Notes under the pieces: model-generated
Seen by the model: only the letters and a program-made list of their open reading frames with translations
Told to the model about the DNA's origin: nothing
Database searches by the model: none
Shown here: one piece after another, positions 1 to 6,378 of the stretch
Numbering within the stretch: position 1 is the stretch's first letter
Layout of the letters: each line of letters starts with the position of its first letter
Made by a program: the position numbers and the translations under genes
Assembly: GCA_001773295.1 (NCBI GenBank)
Contig: MEWG01000027.1
Span: forward strand, 44,299 to 55,671
Length of the DNA stretch: 11,373 nucleotides
From: a candidate division WWE3 bacterium RIFOXYD1_FULL_39_9
GTDB lineage: Bacteria > Patescibacteriota > WWE3 > UBA101185 > UBA10185
Reading direction: 5' to 3'

Positions 1-2
1 TA

Positions 3-614
3 GCCCACGCTTTAGTTAAGGGTTTATCAATAGGCATTACTGCGATATATAGCGACAAACTGTTGAAAAAGAAGATAAAGGGAGTTGAACTTACAGAAAA
101 AATGTGTGCATTGGCCGAGCAAAAAGGTTACACAGTTTTTTTGTTGGGAGGGAGACTTAGGGATAAAACGGGTAAGCATATTATTCAAGATATGGATATG
201 GCTGAAATTGCTGCTCAAAAGCTGAAAAATAAATATCCTAAGCTACAAATAATTGGCGCAACATCTAGATTTAACAGGAGTGCCGCTGATGACGCAATTA
301 CAGCAGACTATATAAACAGTTGCATGAAACAACATGGAGTTGAACATATTGACTTCATGTTTGTTGCGTACGAGCAGGCATATCAAGAAAAATGGATTGT
401 AAGAAATAGAGATAAAATTAATGTAAAAGTATCTGTAGGCATAGGAAGTACCTTAGATTATATATCTGAAAGTATGAAATACAGTCCCAAGATGTTTGAT
501 AGAATGAATTTAGAGTGGTTGTATAAATTAATTATTCAACCTTGGCGTTTCAAGCGAATTGTTAGAGCTTTTCCAGTATTTCCTATAAAAGTTTTTTTTG
601 ACTCCTTAAAATAA
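3..614 (+). CDS. WecG/TagA/CpsF-family glycosyltransferase (GT26), 5'-truncated by window edge
   Basis: The reading frame is open from the window edge, so the N-terminus lies outside; a TTG at 63 is an internal codon, not the start. About 203 residues are visible. Family landmarks appear in order: a KGVEL segment matching the 'RVtGaDL' region, VFLLGG, YPKLQIIGA, a YQEKW segment matching the usual PKQE-W motif, VGIGSTLD matching 'VGg.fD', and LEWLYKLIIQPWRFKRI matching the C-terminal 'lEWlyRL..eP.R..R' block. Family members move N-acetylmannosamine(uronic acid)-type sugars from UDP onto polyprenyl-linked intermediates for surface polysaccharides, at the inner membrane face. The Pro-Lys of PKQE is replaced by Ala-Tyr. 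The catalytic Asp of the N-terminal part would lie before the window. The family is fairly certain; the exact sugar cannot be told. No terminator is seen after the stop. Confidence 0.85.
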   Translation, partial: AHALVKGLSIGITAIYSDKLLKKKIKGVELTEKMCALAEQKGYTVFLLGGRLRDKTGKHIIQDMDMAEIAAQKLKNKYPKLQIIGATSRFNRSAADDAITADYINSCMKQHGVEHIDFMFVAYEQAYQEKWIVRNRDKINVKVSVGIGSTLDYISESMKYSPKMFDRMNLEWLYKLIIQPWRFKRIVRAFPVFPIKVFFDSLK

Positions 615-649
615 TCCTCATCAATAATGTATTAAGTGTCATCTAATCC

Positions 650-671
650 CGTATAAATGTAATAGTATACG
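650..671. promoter_or_regulatory. Inverted repeat upstream of the HTH-gene promoter (candidate operator)
   Basis: CGTATA (650-655) and its exact complement TATACG (666-671) flank a 10-nt spacer, 10 nt upstream of the -35 box at 682. It could be an operator, perhaps for autoregulation by the HTH protein encoded just downstream. The arms are short and AT-rich, so chance is possible. Confidence 0.3.
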
Positions 672-681
672 ATAACATCTA

Positions 682-710
682 TTGACATATGAAATTACAT
701 GTGTTTGTAT
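682..710 (+). promoter_or_regulatory. Sigma70-type promoter of the HTH regulator gene
   Basis: TTGACA (682-687), a 17-nt spacer and TTGTAT (705-710). The expected transcription start is near 716-718, at the ATG (717), so the mRNA would be leaderless. No SD-like sequence lies ahead of the ATG, which agrees with that. Confidence 0.6.
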
Positions 711-716
711 TAATTC

Positions 717-1625
717 ATGATACAACTTGAAGATAAACTTTATACGTCAACCGAAGTCGCAGAAGTATTAGGGGTAAGTTTGAGATCTGTTTACAGATAT
801 TTAGAAGAAAATAAACTCAATGCAGAAGTAAAGACTGCTACAGGCAGACATAGATTTTCAAAACAGAACATATTAGATTTTCTATATCCAAACGGAGCCG
901 ATGCTCTAAAGGCTCTGGAGCAGGATGCGGCTTTACCGGTGAAACCTGTTTCAACTAAATCAACTAGAGTACAAACTGAGCCAGTTGCTGAAGAACCAGT
1001 ACAAACTAAGAAACAGGAGGAAGTTGTTGAAGAAGAACCTATTGATTGGTTAGCTAAATTTAGAGATGCTGCCAAAAAGTTCAAAGAAGAATCCGAAACA
1101 GCACAAGCTGCAGCTCCTGCAGAAGAAGCACCTGCTGCACCGGCTCGACCGGTAGAAACTGAAGTTATCCCAGAACCTGTTTTTGAAGCTGAGACAGTGT
1201 CGGGTTTTGCAGAAACCGAAGAGCCTGCACCGGCCGATACCCTAAAACACTACTATAGAAGCGGTTTGGGTGGACTCAAAGACATTGCACAGAATATAGA
1301 CAAAAATTCCAGAAATTCATTCCTAGACTATGCATTTACACTTAATGCGGGTTTGTCTTTATTCAAGCCTATCAAGCCATTTTCAATGCTTCACGCATAT
1401 GTCAGACCTTCAGACGTGTCTTACTTTGAGAAAACCTTGATGCTTACCCCAACAGAAGAGGGTAATGCCCAGCTGTGCCTCTTAGTATCTGATGACAACG
1501 GTATCTATACAGGCAGGGAAGAACTTCATGGTTTATTTGTTGTCTCAAAAGAGAGATTAGCTAAGGATGTCAAAAACTTAGGGGATAGCGGCTTGTCTGC
1601 CGAGGCTCAATCAGTTTTAAGCTAA
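717..1625 (+). CDS. MerR/excisionase-type HTH protein with AbiEi-like C-terminal domain
   Basis: A 302-residue protein in three parts. Residues 8-57 form a MerR/excisionase-like helix-turn-helix ('YTSTEVAEVLGVSLRSVYRY', a GRHRF wing, then a helix ending near FLYP). Residues 60-175 are a low-complexity linker rich in Glu, Pro and Ala, probably disordered. Residues 178-302 form a compact domain whose pattern (LxLTP, a run of hydrophobics, then GLFVVSKERLAKDV and a C-terminal helix) resembles C-terminal domains of AbiEi-type antitoxins/regulators; this is recognition by eye and moderately uncertain. The protein is likely a cytoplasmic DNA-binding regulator. No AbiEii-like toxin lies beside it, so a toxin-antitoxin role is not supported. 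Its position before the first glycogen-synthase-like gene makes control of the neighbouring polysaccharide genes conceivable. The start is ATG 717 with no SD and a promoter directly upstream. Confidence 0.75.
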   Translation: MIQLEDKLYTSTEVAEVLGVSLRSVYRYLEENKLNAEVKTATGRHRFSKQNILDFLYPNGADALKALEQDAALPVKPVSTKSTRVQTEPVAEEPVQTKKQEEVVEEEPIDWLAKFRDAAKKFKEESETAQAAAPAEEAPAAPARPVETEVIPEPVFEAETVSGFAETEEPAPADTLKHYYRSGLGGLKDIAQNIDKNSRNSFLDYAFTLNAGLSLFKPIKPFSMLHAYVRPSDVSYFEKTLMLTPTEEGNAQLCLLVSDDNGIYTGREELHGLFVVSKERLAKDVKNLGDSGLSAEAQSVLS

Positions 1626-1701
1626 GCGCCTCTAGACACATATAGATGAGATAGATTAATATATTTCCCAGGAAAACATATATCGATCTTGAATAATTTG
1701 A

Positions 1702-1707
1702 TAGAAT
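1702..1707 (+). promoter_or_regulatory. Putative -10 element for the first GT5 gene
   Basis: TAGAAT (1702-1707) lies 10 nt before ATG 1718, giving a start site around 1713-1715 and a 5' UTR of only a few bases. There is no good -35 box at 16-18 nt spacing. A small palindrome (TTTCC-CA-GGAAA, 1664-1675) sits just upstream of where the -35 would be and could bind a regulator. No SD is present. Confidence 0.35.
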
Positions 1708-1717
1708 AGACACACTT

Positions 1718-3253
1718 ATGGCCATTAAAAACGCACGAACTAAGGCTCATAACGGGGAACTAAGCAATTCAAAGCATTTGAAGATATTGCTGGTTGGTAC
1801 CGAAGCCGCTCCTTACGTAACCGTTGGGGGAGCTTCTGCTGTTGTCGCAAACCTTTCCAGGGCACTTACGACTTTAGGACACGAAGTTTCAATTTTTATT
1901 CCAAAGTTTGGTTTTATTGACGAAGAAAAAGCCGGTCTCGAGATGGTTTATGAGGGATTGCATGTTCCTACAGATGACGAGTCTTTGCCATACTTAGTTT
2001 GTAACGTAAAAAAGACAAAAGCTGAGACAGGTGTTACATATTACTTTTTAGAAAATCAGGAATATTACGAAAAAAGGGCCAATGTTTATAGCTACAGCGA
2101 CGATCCGACTAGATGGGCATTGTTATCAAGGGGAGTTTTGGAATTTTTATCAAAAGGTATATTTGTACCGGATATTATTCACTGTAACGATTGGCATACA
2201 GGAATCGTTCCAAATTATTTAAAAACTGCTTATGCAAAAGATCCTATACTTTCTAATGTAGCTGCGGTATACACCATTCATAATTTGGCATTTCAAGGTA
2301 TGTTCGATCATAGACATGTGGCAGAGCTCGATTACGACGACGGAAAGTCACCGATAGCTTCGTTTTTTGATCCCAGATTAAACAAGCAGAACTTTATGAA
2401 ACGCGGAATTCTTTACTCCGACGTTGTTAATACCGTGTCCCAGACATACTCCAGAGAGATACTGACTCCGGAATTTGGTGAGGGTTTGGACAAACTTTTA
2501 CAGGAGTTAAAAGGCAAGATTTTTGGAATAGTAAACGGTCTTGATTACAAGGAATTTAATCCGGCCACCGATTCACTTGTAGAACATCATTACTCGATAG
2601 ATACCATTGAAAAAAGACATTTAAATAAAGCTGTACTGCAGAGGGAATTTGGTTTACCGATAAAGCCGGAAGTGCCTGTATTTGGCTTTGTAGGAAGACT
2701 GGACAATATGAAGGGCGTCGACCTGATGGTTAAGACTCTAAAACATGTTTTCGGTGATTACGAAATTCAATTTGTTCAGGTTGGTGGGGGAGACGGCGGT
2801 CTTGCTGAAATGTTACATCAACTAAGAGACGAGTTTCCCTACAATGTAGGGATTCATCCATTTTCAAACTTCACACTTCCCAGACTGTTATTTGCAGGAT
2901 GCGATTGTATACTATATCCATCCAGATTTGAGCCCTGCGGCATAGTCCAAATAGAGGCTATGAGATTTGGCGCAGTGCCTATTGTAAGAAGAGTCGGTGG
3001 TTTGGCAGATACTGTAACCGATTTCGATTCAGGTACTGGCAAAGGTACAGGTTTTGTATTTAACAAATTCGACGAATTTGCTTTATACGGTCAGATCGTG
3101 CGTGCAATTGAAATATTCAGAAATAAACCTCTATGGAAGAAGCTCCAGACAAATGGAATGAAGGCCGACTTTAGCTGGGAGTACAGCGCGGCAGAATACG
3201 TTAAGCTTTACGGAAAGGCTGTTTTCTTTAAGAATAAAGCGGATCAGGCGTGA
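1718..3253 (+). CDS. GT5 glycogen/starch synthase-like glycosyltransferase with altered KxGG motif
   Basis: A 511-residue GT-B protein of the glycogen synthase family (GT5), usually about 470-490 residues, here with a ~20-residue polar N-terminal extension. Visible family motifs are KILLVGTEAAPY (22-33), HCNDWHTG (155-162), TIHNLAFQG (186-194), VNTVS (237-241), GIVNGLDYKEFNP (270-282), GRLDNMKG (326-333, with the Arg and Lys that contact ADP/phosphate) and PSRFEPCG (401-408, conserved Glu405). The family transfers glucose from ADP- or UDP-glucose to the non-reducing end of an alpha-1,4-glucan. The N-terminal nucleotide-binding loop, normally K-x-G-G-L, reads T35-V-G-G-A, so the conserved Lys is lost; acceptor or donor use may differ from the paralogue at 6379-7797. 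It stands alone between the HTH gene and a structured intergenic region. ATG 1718 has no SD. I would not assign glgA to this copy. Confidence 0.85.
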   Translation: MAIKNARTKAHNGELSNSKHLKILLVGTEAAPYVTVGGASAVVANLSRALTTLGHEVSIFIPKFGFIDEEKAGLEMVYEGLHVPTDDESLPYLVCNVKKTKAETGVTYYFLENQEYYEKRANVYSYSDDPTRWALLSRGVLEFLSKGIFVPDIIHCNDWHTGIVPNYLKTAYAKDPILSNVAAVYTIHNLAFQGMFDHRHVAELDYDDGKSPIASFFDPRLNKQNFMKRGILYSDVVNTVSQTYSREILTPEFGEGLDKLLQELKGKIFGIVNGLDYKEFNPATDSLVEHHYSIDTIEKRHLNKAVLQREFGLPIKPEVPVFGFVGRLDNMKGVDLMVKTLKHVFGDYEIQFVQVGGGDGGLAEMLHQLRDEFPYNVGIHPFSNFTLPRLLFAGCDCILYPSRFEPCGIVQIEAMRFGAVPIVRRVGGLADTVTDFDSGTGKGTGFVFNKFDEFALYGQIVRAIEIFRNKPLWKKLQTNGMKADFSWEYSAAEYVKLYGKAVFFKNKADQA

Positions 3254-3296
3254 GGGTTTTAGAGCTTATTGGTGCAGGTTTCCAGTAGATGTAAGA

Positions 3297-3325
3297 TTGA
3301 CAGCCCTATATATTTTTGCTATTAT
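3297..3325 (+). promoter_or_regulatory. Near-consensus sigma70 promoter inside the 3254-3506 gap
   Basis: TTGACA (3297-3302), a 17-nt spacer and TATTAT (3320-3325), only one base from the TATAAT consensus. The start is expected near 3331-3334. No open reading frame follows for over 170 nt; what follows at once is a long hairpin and T-run, so the promoter probably drives a short non-coding RNA or a leader. Confidence 0.65.
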
Positions 3326-3331
3326 ACCTGT

Positions 3332-3435
3332 GTACTTCTTGGGGGGCCCACCCTGGAAGGGACATTAAAGTTTCTTAAACCGTGGGCAGGGGTTTAAGAA
3401 ACCGTCTCTTTCAGGGTAGACCTCCTAATTTTTTT
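3332..3435 (+). ncRNA. Candidate ~100-nt structured small RNA (novel)
   Basis: Downstream of the promoter at 3297-3325 lies one long imperfect hairpin. The basal stem is GGGGG 3342-3346 with CCTCC 3421-3425; then a 3x3 internal loop; a 14-bp stem 3350-3363 with 3404-3417 (two G-U pairs, otherwise exact); an asymmetric bulge (6 nt 3364-3369 versus 1 nt 3403); a perfect 12-bp stem GTTTCTTAAACC 3370-3381 with 3391-3402; and a 9-nt loop. A run of seven T (3429-3435) follows. The arrangement promoter, structure, T-run is that of a stand-alone small RNA. Alternatives are an unusually large terminator for the upstream GT5 gene, or an attenuated leader of the GH57 operon. I recognise no known RNA family: the SRP apical loop is absent and there is no tRNA-like part. 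Confidence 0.5.
3342..3435 (+). terminator. Intrinsic terminator formed by the long hairpin and T-run
   Basis: The basal CCTCC arm is followed within 3 nt by seven T residues, the form of a Rho-independent terminator. It would stop transcripts from the GT5 gene at 1718-3253 as well as those from the promoter at 3297. The stem (about 31 pairs in three segments) is far longer than a terminator needs. Confidence 0.6.
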
Positions 3436-3457
3436 GTCTGAAATGTTTTAGACAAAG

Positions 3458-3483
3458 AAATGCTTTGACATCAAAAAGCATTT
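3458..3483. promoter_or_regulatory. Perfect 9-bp inverted repeat over the -35 box (candidate operator)
   Basis: AAATGCTTT (3458-3466) is followed by 8 nt and then its exact reverse complement AAAGCATTT (3475-3483). The -35 TTGACA (3465-3470) lies inside. A protein bound here would block RNA polymerase, so this is a good repressor-site candidate. As RNA it would only matter for read-through from upstream. A weaker inverted repeat (GTCTGAAA/TTTTAGAC, 3436-3453) lies just before it. Confidence 0.5.
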
Positions 3484-3493
3484 AGGGAATAAT
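3465..3493 (+). promoter_or_regulatory. Sigma70-type promoter of the GH57-GT5-GalT operon
   Basis: TTGACA (3465-3470), a 17-nt spacer and AATAAT (3488-3493). The start is expected near 3499-3501, leaving at most 8 nt before ATG 3507. No SD lies upstream, so initiation on a leaderless or very short leader is expected. Confidence 0.65.
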
Positions 3494-3506
3494 TTACGAT
3501 GAACCT

Positions 3507-4748
3507 ATGAACTTAGCTTTTGTTTTGCATTTATATCAACCGACCACCCAAAGCGAGAGTGCTTTTAGGGCTGTAGTTGCTGAGTGTTACTTACCTCTAC
3601 TTAAACTTCTAAAAAACAAAAATAATTGCGCTTTTACGCTTAATGTATCGTTAGGTATTTTGGAACAGTTTGAAAAATACGGTTACGACGAACTATTACA
3701 TTTACTGAAGGATCTTGTTGAATCCGAGAAGGTAGAATTAACCGGTTCCGCAGCATATCACCCTTTATTAACTAAATTATCTGAAGATTATGTGTATCAG
3801 CAAATTATTTTAGACGAATATGCTCTTGGGTACTATTTTGGTTCACATCAGGGGTTTGAGGGGGAGAACTCAATTTTAATTAAGAATATCAAAGGTTTCT
3901 TTTCACCGGAAATGGCAATTAACAAAGACCTGATAAAAGTTTTGGATGATTTGAAATATGAGTGGGTTCTTGCTGATAGTTCAGCGATAGTCGAAAAGAA
4001 AAACACATGTTTATACAAATTAGGTGATTTGCATACGTCAATTGTTGCCAGAGATACTGCTTTGAGTAACATGCTTGCTTTTAAGCGTGATTCCAATGTA
4101 GACGATGTCGTGCACTATATTATGAATGATGTTGCAGATCAGGAATCTGTAGTAGTTGTACTCGATGGTGAAACGTTTGGGCATCACAATAAGGAGGGTA
4201 TTTTGCTTTTAGAGCTCCTAATCGAAAAGCTTCATCAGATAAATGTAGATATAGTTACTGTCAGTACCATGATAGCGGGCACAGAATCAGAGACGATAGA
4301 TGACATTAATGAAACAACTTGGGCATTTACACCCGATAAACCGAAAGACATTTACCGTTTTTGGAATATAAATGGCAACGAAATTCATAGTTTATTTTGG
4401 AAATTGCATAAAATTGTTACCGATCCGGCAGTTTTACCTGTTATAAATATTTTTGAGGAGGGCAACGAGACCGTACCTATTTGGATTCCCGCCGAATTAA
4501 AAGCAATAAATAATGCGAAATATGCTGAAATTATTACCTTGCAACTTGAAATTCTAAAATCTATGCAGAGCGATAAATTTTGGTGGGCCAGTAATATGAC
4601 TGTTTACGACAAACTACTGTACAGTCCAATTATGATTGAAAATGCCGTTGTCATCTATCAAAACATTGCAGATATGATAAATGATGAAAAAATCTCTACA
4701 GAAATTAAGGACATTTGTTCAAAGATTCTGGGGAATATTGTCAGATAA
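3507..4748 (+). CDS. GH57 family glycoside hydrolase/glucanotransferase, short paralogue
   Basis: A 413-residue protein with the conserved GH57 regions: HLYQP (8-12, region 1), GSAAYHP (80-86, region 2), GFFSPE (130-135, with Glu135 as expected nucleophile), VVLDGETFGHH (217-227, with Asp220 as expected acid/base) and KFWWAS (357-362, region 5). GH57 enzymes are retaining alpha-glycosidases with a (beta/alpha)7 barrel and act on alpha-glucans as amylases, 4-alpha-glucanotransferases, pullulanases or branching enzymes; which applies here cannot be told. No signal peptide is seen, so it is cytoplasmic. It lacks the ~120-residue C-terminal extension of the next gene, with which it shares layout and motifs, suggesting a tandem duplication. 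First gene of a four-gene unit; both catalytic residues are present. An out-of-frame ATG at 3499 opens a three-codon frame that ends on the start codon used here. Confidence 0.88.
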   Translation: MNLAFVLHLYQPTTQSESAFRAVVAECYLPLLKLLKNKNNCAFTLNVSLGILEQFEKYGYDELLHLLKDLVESEKVELTGSAAYHPLLTKLSEDYVYQQIILDEYALGYYFGSHQGFEGENSILIKNIKGFFSPEMAINKDLIKVLDDLKYEWVLADSSAIVEKKNTCLYKLGDLHTSIVARDTALSNMLAFKRDSNVDDVVHYIMNDVADQESVVVVLDGETFGHHNKEGILLLELLIEKLHQINVDIVTVSTMIAGTESETIDDINETTWAFTPDKPKDIYRFWNINGNEIHSLFWKLHKIVTDPAVLPVINIFEEGNETVPIWIPAELKAINNAKYAEIITLQLEILKSMQSDKFWWASNMTVYDKLLYSPIMIENAVVIYQNIADMINDEKISTEIKDICSKILGNIVR

Positions 4749-4763
4749 TTCAACATTCAAAAT

Positions 4764-6374
4764 ATGAAGATTGCATTATTACTACATTTTTACCAGCCCA
4801 TTAATCAGCAACTGGACATTTTAAACAGAGTTGTTCATGAGTCTTATTTGCCCTTAACTAGGGGATTATTAAAGTCAAAAAAAGGTAAAGTAACGATTAA
4901 TTTTAATGGTTCGTTGATAGATTTATTAAACGGAACAATCTTCGATAATCACGATAACGCCGGTATCGACACAGCTGTGTACAAAGAAGTTCTAGAAAAT
5001 ATTAAGAAATTACAAGAACAGGGAAAAGTTGAATTAACAGGTAGTGCAAAATACCATCCATTTTTACCGTTGATTCCGTTGGAAGAAATAAAACAGCAGA
5101 TTGACATAAATACCGCATCCAATTTTACAGCGTTTGGAGAAGGCTACAAACCTAATGGATTTTTTTCACCGGAACTTGCTGTTTCGGATAAAGTCATGAC
5201 TGCTATAAATGAGAGCGGCTACAAATGGGCTGCATGTCCTGAGTTGTCATATAAAGAACAACATTTCGACACTTTTAAATCCTACAAAGATTCGAAAACC
5301 GGGTTAAAATTGCTTTTTAGAAATAAACGGGTCAGCTCATTAATTCTTTCTTCAGTGTGTCGTGATGTTGATGACCTGCTCAAGGAAACTCAGGACATCT
5401 ATGACAAAGAGAATTATTGGTTTTGTGTAATGGATGCAGAGACGTTCGGTCATCACAGAATTAGACACGAAAAATTTCTATTTGAAATATTAGACAGCCC
5501 TCACTTTGAACCGGTTACTGCAAGTGAGTTAGTGTCACAAGAATTGCCTGAAGTTTCTGTTGATATTAGACCCAGCACTTGGAGCAATGAAGAGCAGGAT
5601 TTCTGGTTGGATAGGGAAAAGAATCAACCTACGGAAGCGCGCTCTTTCATTTTGTGGAAAGACCCCGAAAACCCCATACATACAATGCAATGGGACCTGA
5701 CAAATCATGTCATGGATTACGTACATAACTTTCCAAATAAAGACTCAGAACAATACGCCAAAGCAAGACATATGTTAGATATGGCTCTGGCATCAGATCA
5801 ATATTGGTGGGCGTCTGCAAAACCATGGTGGAGTTTAGAGATGATCGAGATGGGCGCATACGAGATGAAACTTGTTTTAGAAACTCTCGGGGCCGATGAA
5901 GAAACAATGATAAAAGCTGACAATCTATACAGAGGGATTCTTGATAAAGCTTTTGAATGGCAGAGAACCGGTGTAATTAGAAAAAAGCATTTGTCCAACT
6001 CGGGAACATACCTGAAAGAGCCGTTCAAAAATAGAACACCGGCCGATTGGTACAATTTAATGATTTTAGAATTTGAATCAGAGATGAATATAGCGGCAGG
6101 CAGACGTGAATATGAAAAGGCGATTAAGTGGAGGGATGCTCTATTAAAAATAGAAAATGGTAGTGATATTTATGATGTCCTGCATGTCGTAGATGAACTT
6201 TGGACAGCCAAGCATTTACCTACATTAAAAGCATTTTTACAGCACGATTGGGGTGAATTAACTGAATTTTCAAAAGACTTTTTAATCGGTCCTGACGGCA
6301 AAAAACTGGATAGGGAAACATTTGAAAAATGGAAAAAGGAGCTTGGACATTTATATGCTCCAATGGTAACCTGA
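4764..6374 (+). CDS. GH57 family glycoside hydrolase/glucanotransferase, long paralogue
   Basis: A 536-residue cytoplasmic protein with GH57 motifs HFYQP (8-12), GSAKYHP (93-99), GFFSPE (132-137, expected nucleophile Glu137), VMDAETFGHH (222-231, expected acid/base Asp224) and QYWWASAKPWWS (346-357). Residues from about 400 form a helix-rich C-terminal extension with many Trp and charged residues, absent from the preceding paralogue and possibly used for glucan binding or assembly. It probably hydrolyses, transfers or branches alpha-glucan chains made by the GT5 enzyme encoded next. It starts 15 nt after the preceding stop with no SD, so translation may depend on coupling or on an SD-independent mechanism. 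Strong family call; activity undetermined. Branching enzymes of GH57 (the TK1436/TTHA1902 type) carry a helical C-terminal region, so branching is one option, not a proof. Confidence 0.88.
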   Translation: MKIALLLHFYQPINQQLDILNRVVHESYLPLTRGLLKSKKGKVTINFNGSLIDLLNGTIFDNHDNAGIDTAVYKEVLENIKKLQEQGKVELTGSAKYHPFLPLIPLEEIKQQIDINTASNFTAFGEGYKPNGFFSPELAVSDKVMTAINESGYKWAACPELSYKEQHFDTFKSYKDSKTGLKLLFRNKRVSSLILSSVCRDVDDLLKETQDIYDKENYWFCVMDAETFGHHRIRHEKFLFEILDSPHFEPVTASELVSQELPEVSVDIRPSTWSNEEQDFWLDREKNQPTEARSFILWKDPENPIHTMQWDLTNHVMDYVHNFPNKDSEQYAKARHMLDMALASDQYWWASAKPWWSLEMIEMGAYEMKLVLETLGADEETMIKADNLYRGILDKAFEWQRTGVIRKKHLSNSGTYLKEPFKNRTPADWYNLMILEFESEMNIAAGRREYEKAIKWRDALLKIENGSDIYDVLHVVDELWTAKHLPTLKAFLQHDWGELTEFSKDFLIGPDGKKLDRETFEKWKKELGHLYAPMVT

Positions 6375-6378
6375 TTGT

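Noticed and set aside
63..65. TTG as start codon of the first gene
   Set aside because: The frame stays open upstream to the window edge and the preceding residues fit the WecG family, so the gene is truncated rather than starting here.
717..1625. Type IV toxin-antitoxin (AbiE) locus
   Set aside because: Only the C-terminal domain is AbiEi-like; no nucleotidyltransferase toxin gene follows, the next gene being a GT5 enzyme.
3342..3425. Miniature inverted-repeat transposon
   Set aside because: The arms are complementary with an asymmetric bulge, but no flanking target-site duplication is visible and a promoter and T-run frame the element precisely.
3332..3435. SRP (4.5S) RNA or 6S RNA as identity of the long hairpin
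   Set aside because: The conserved SRP apical loop and its flanking bulge are absent, and there is no large central bubble flanked by long stems as in 6S RNA. No known family is recognised.
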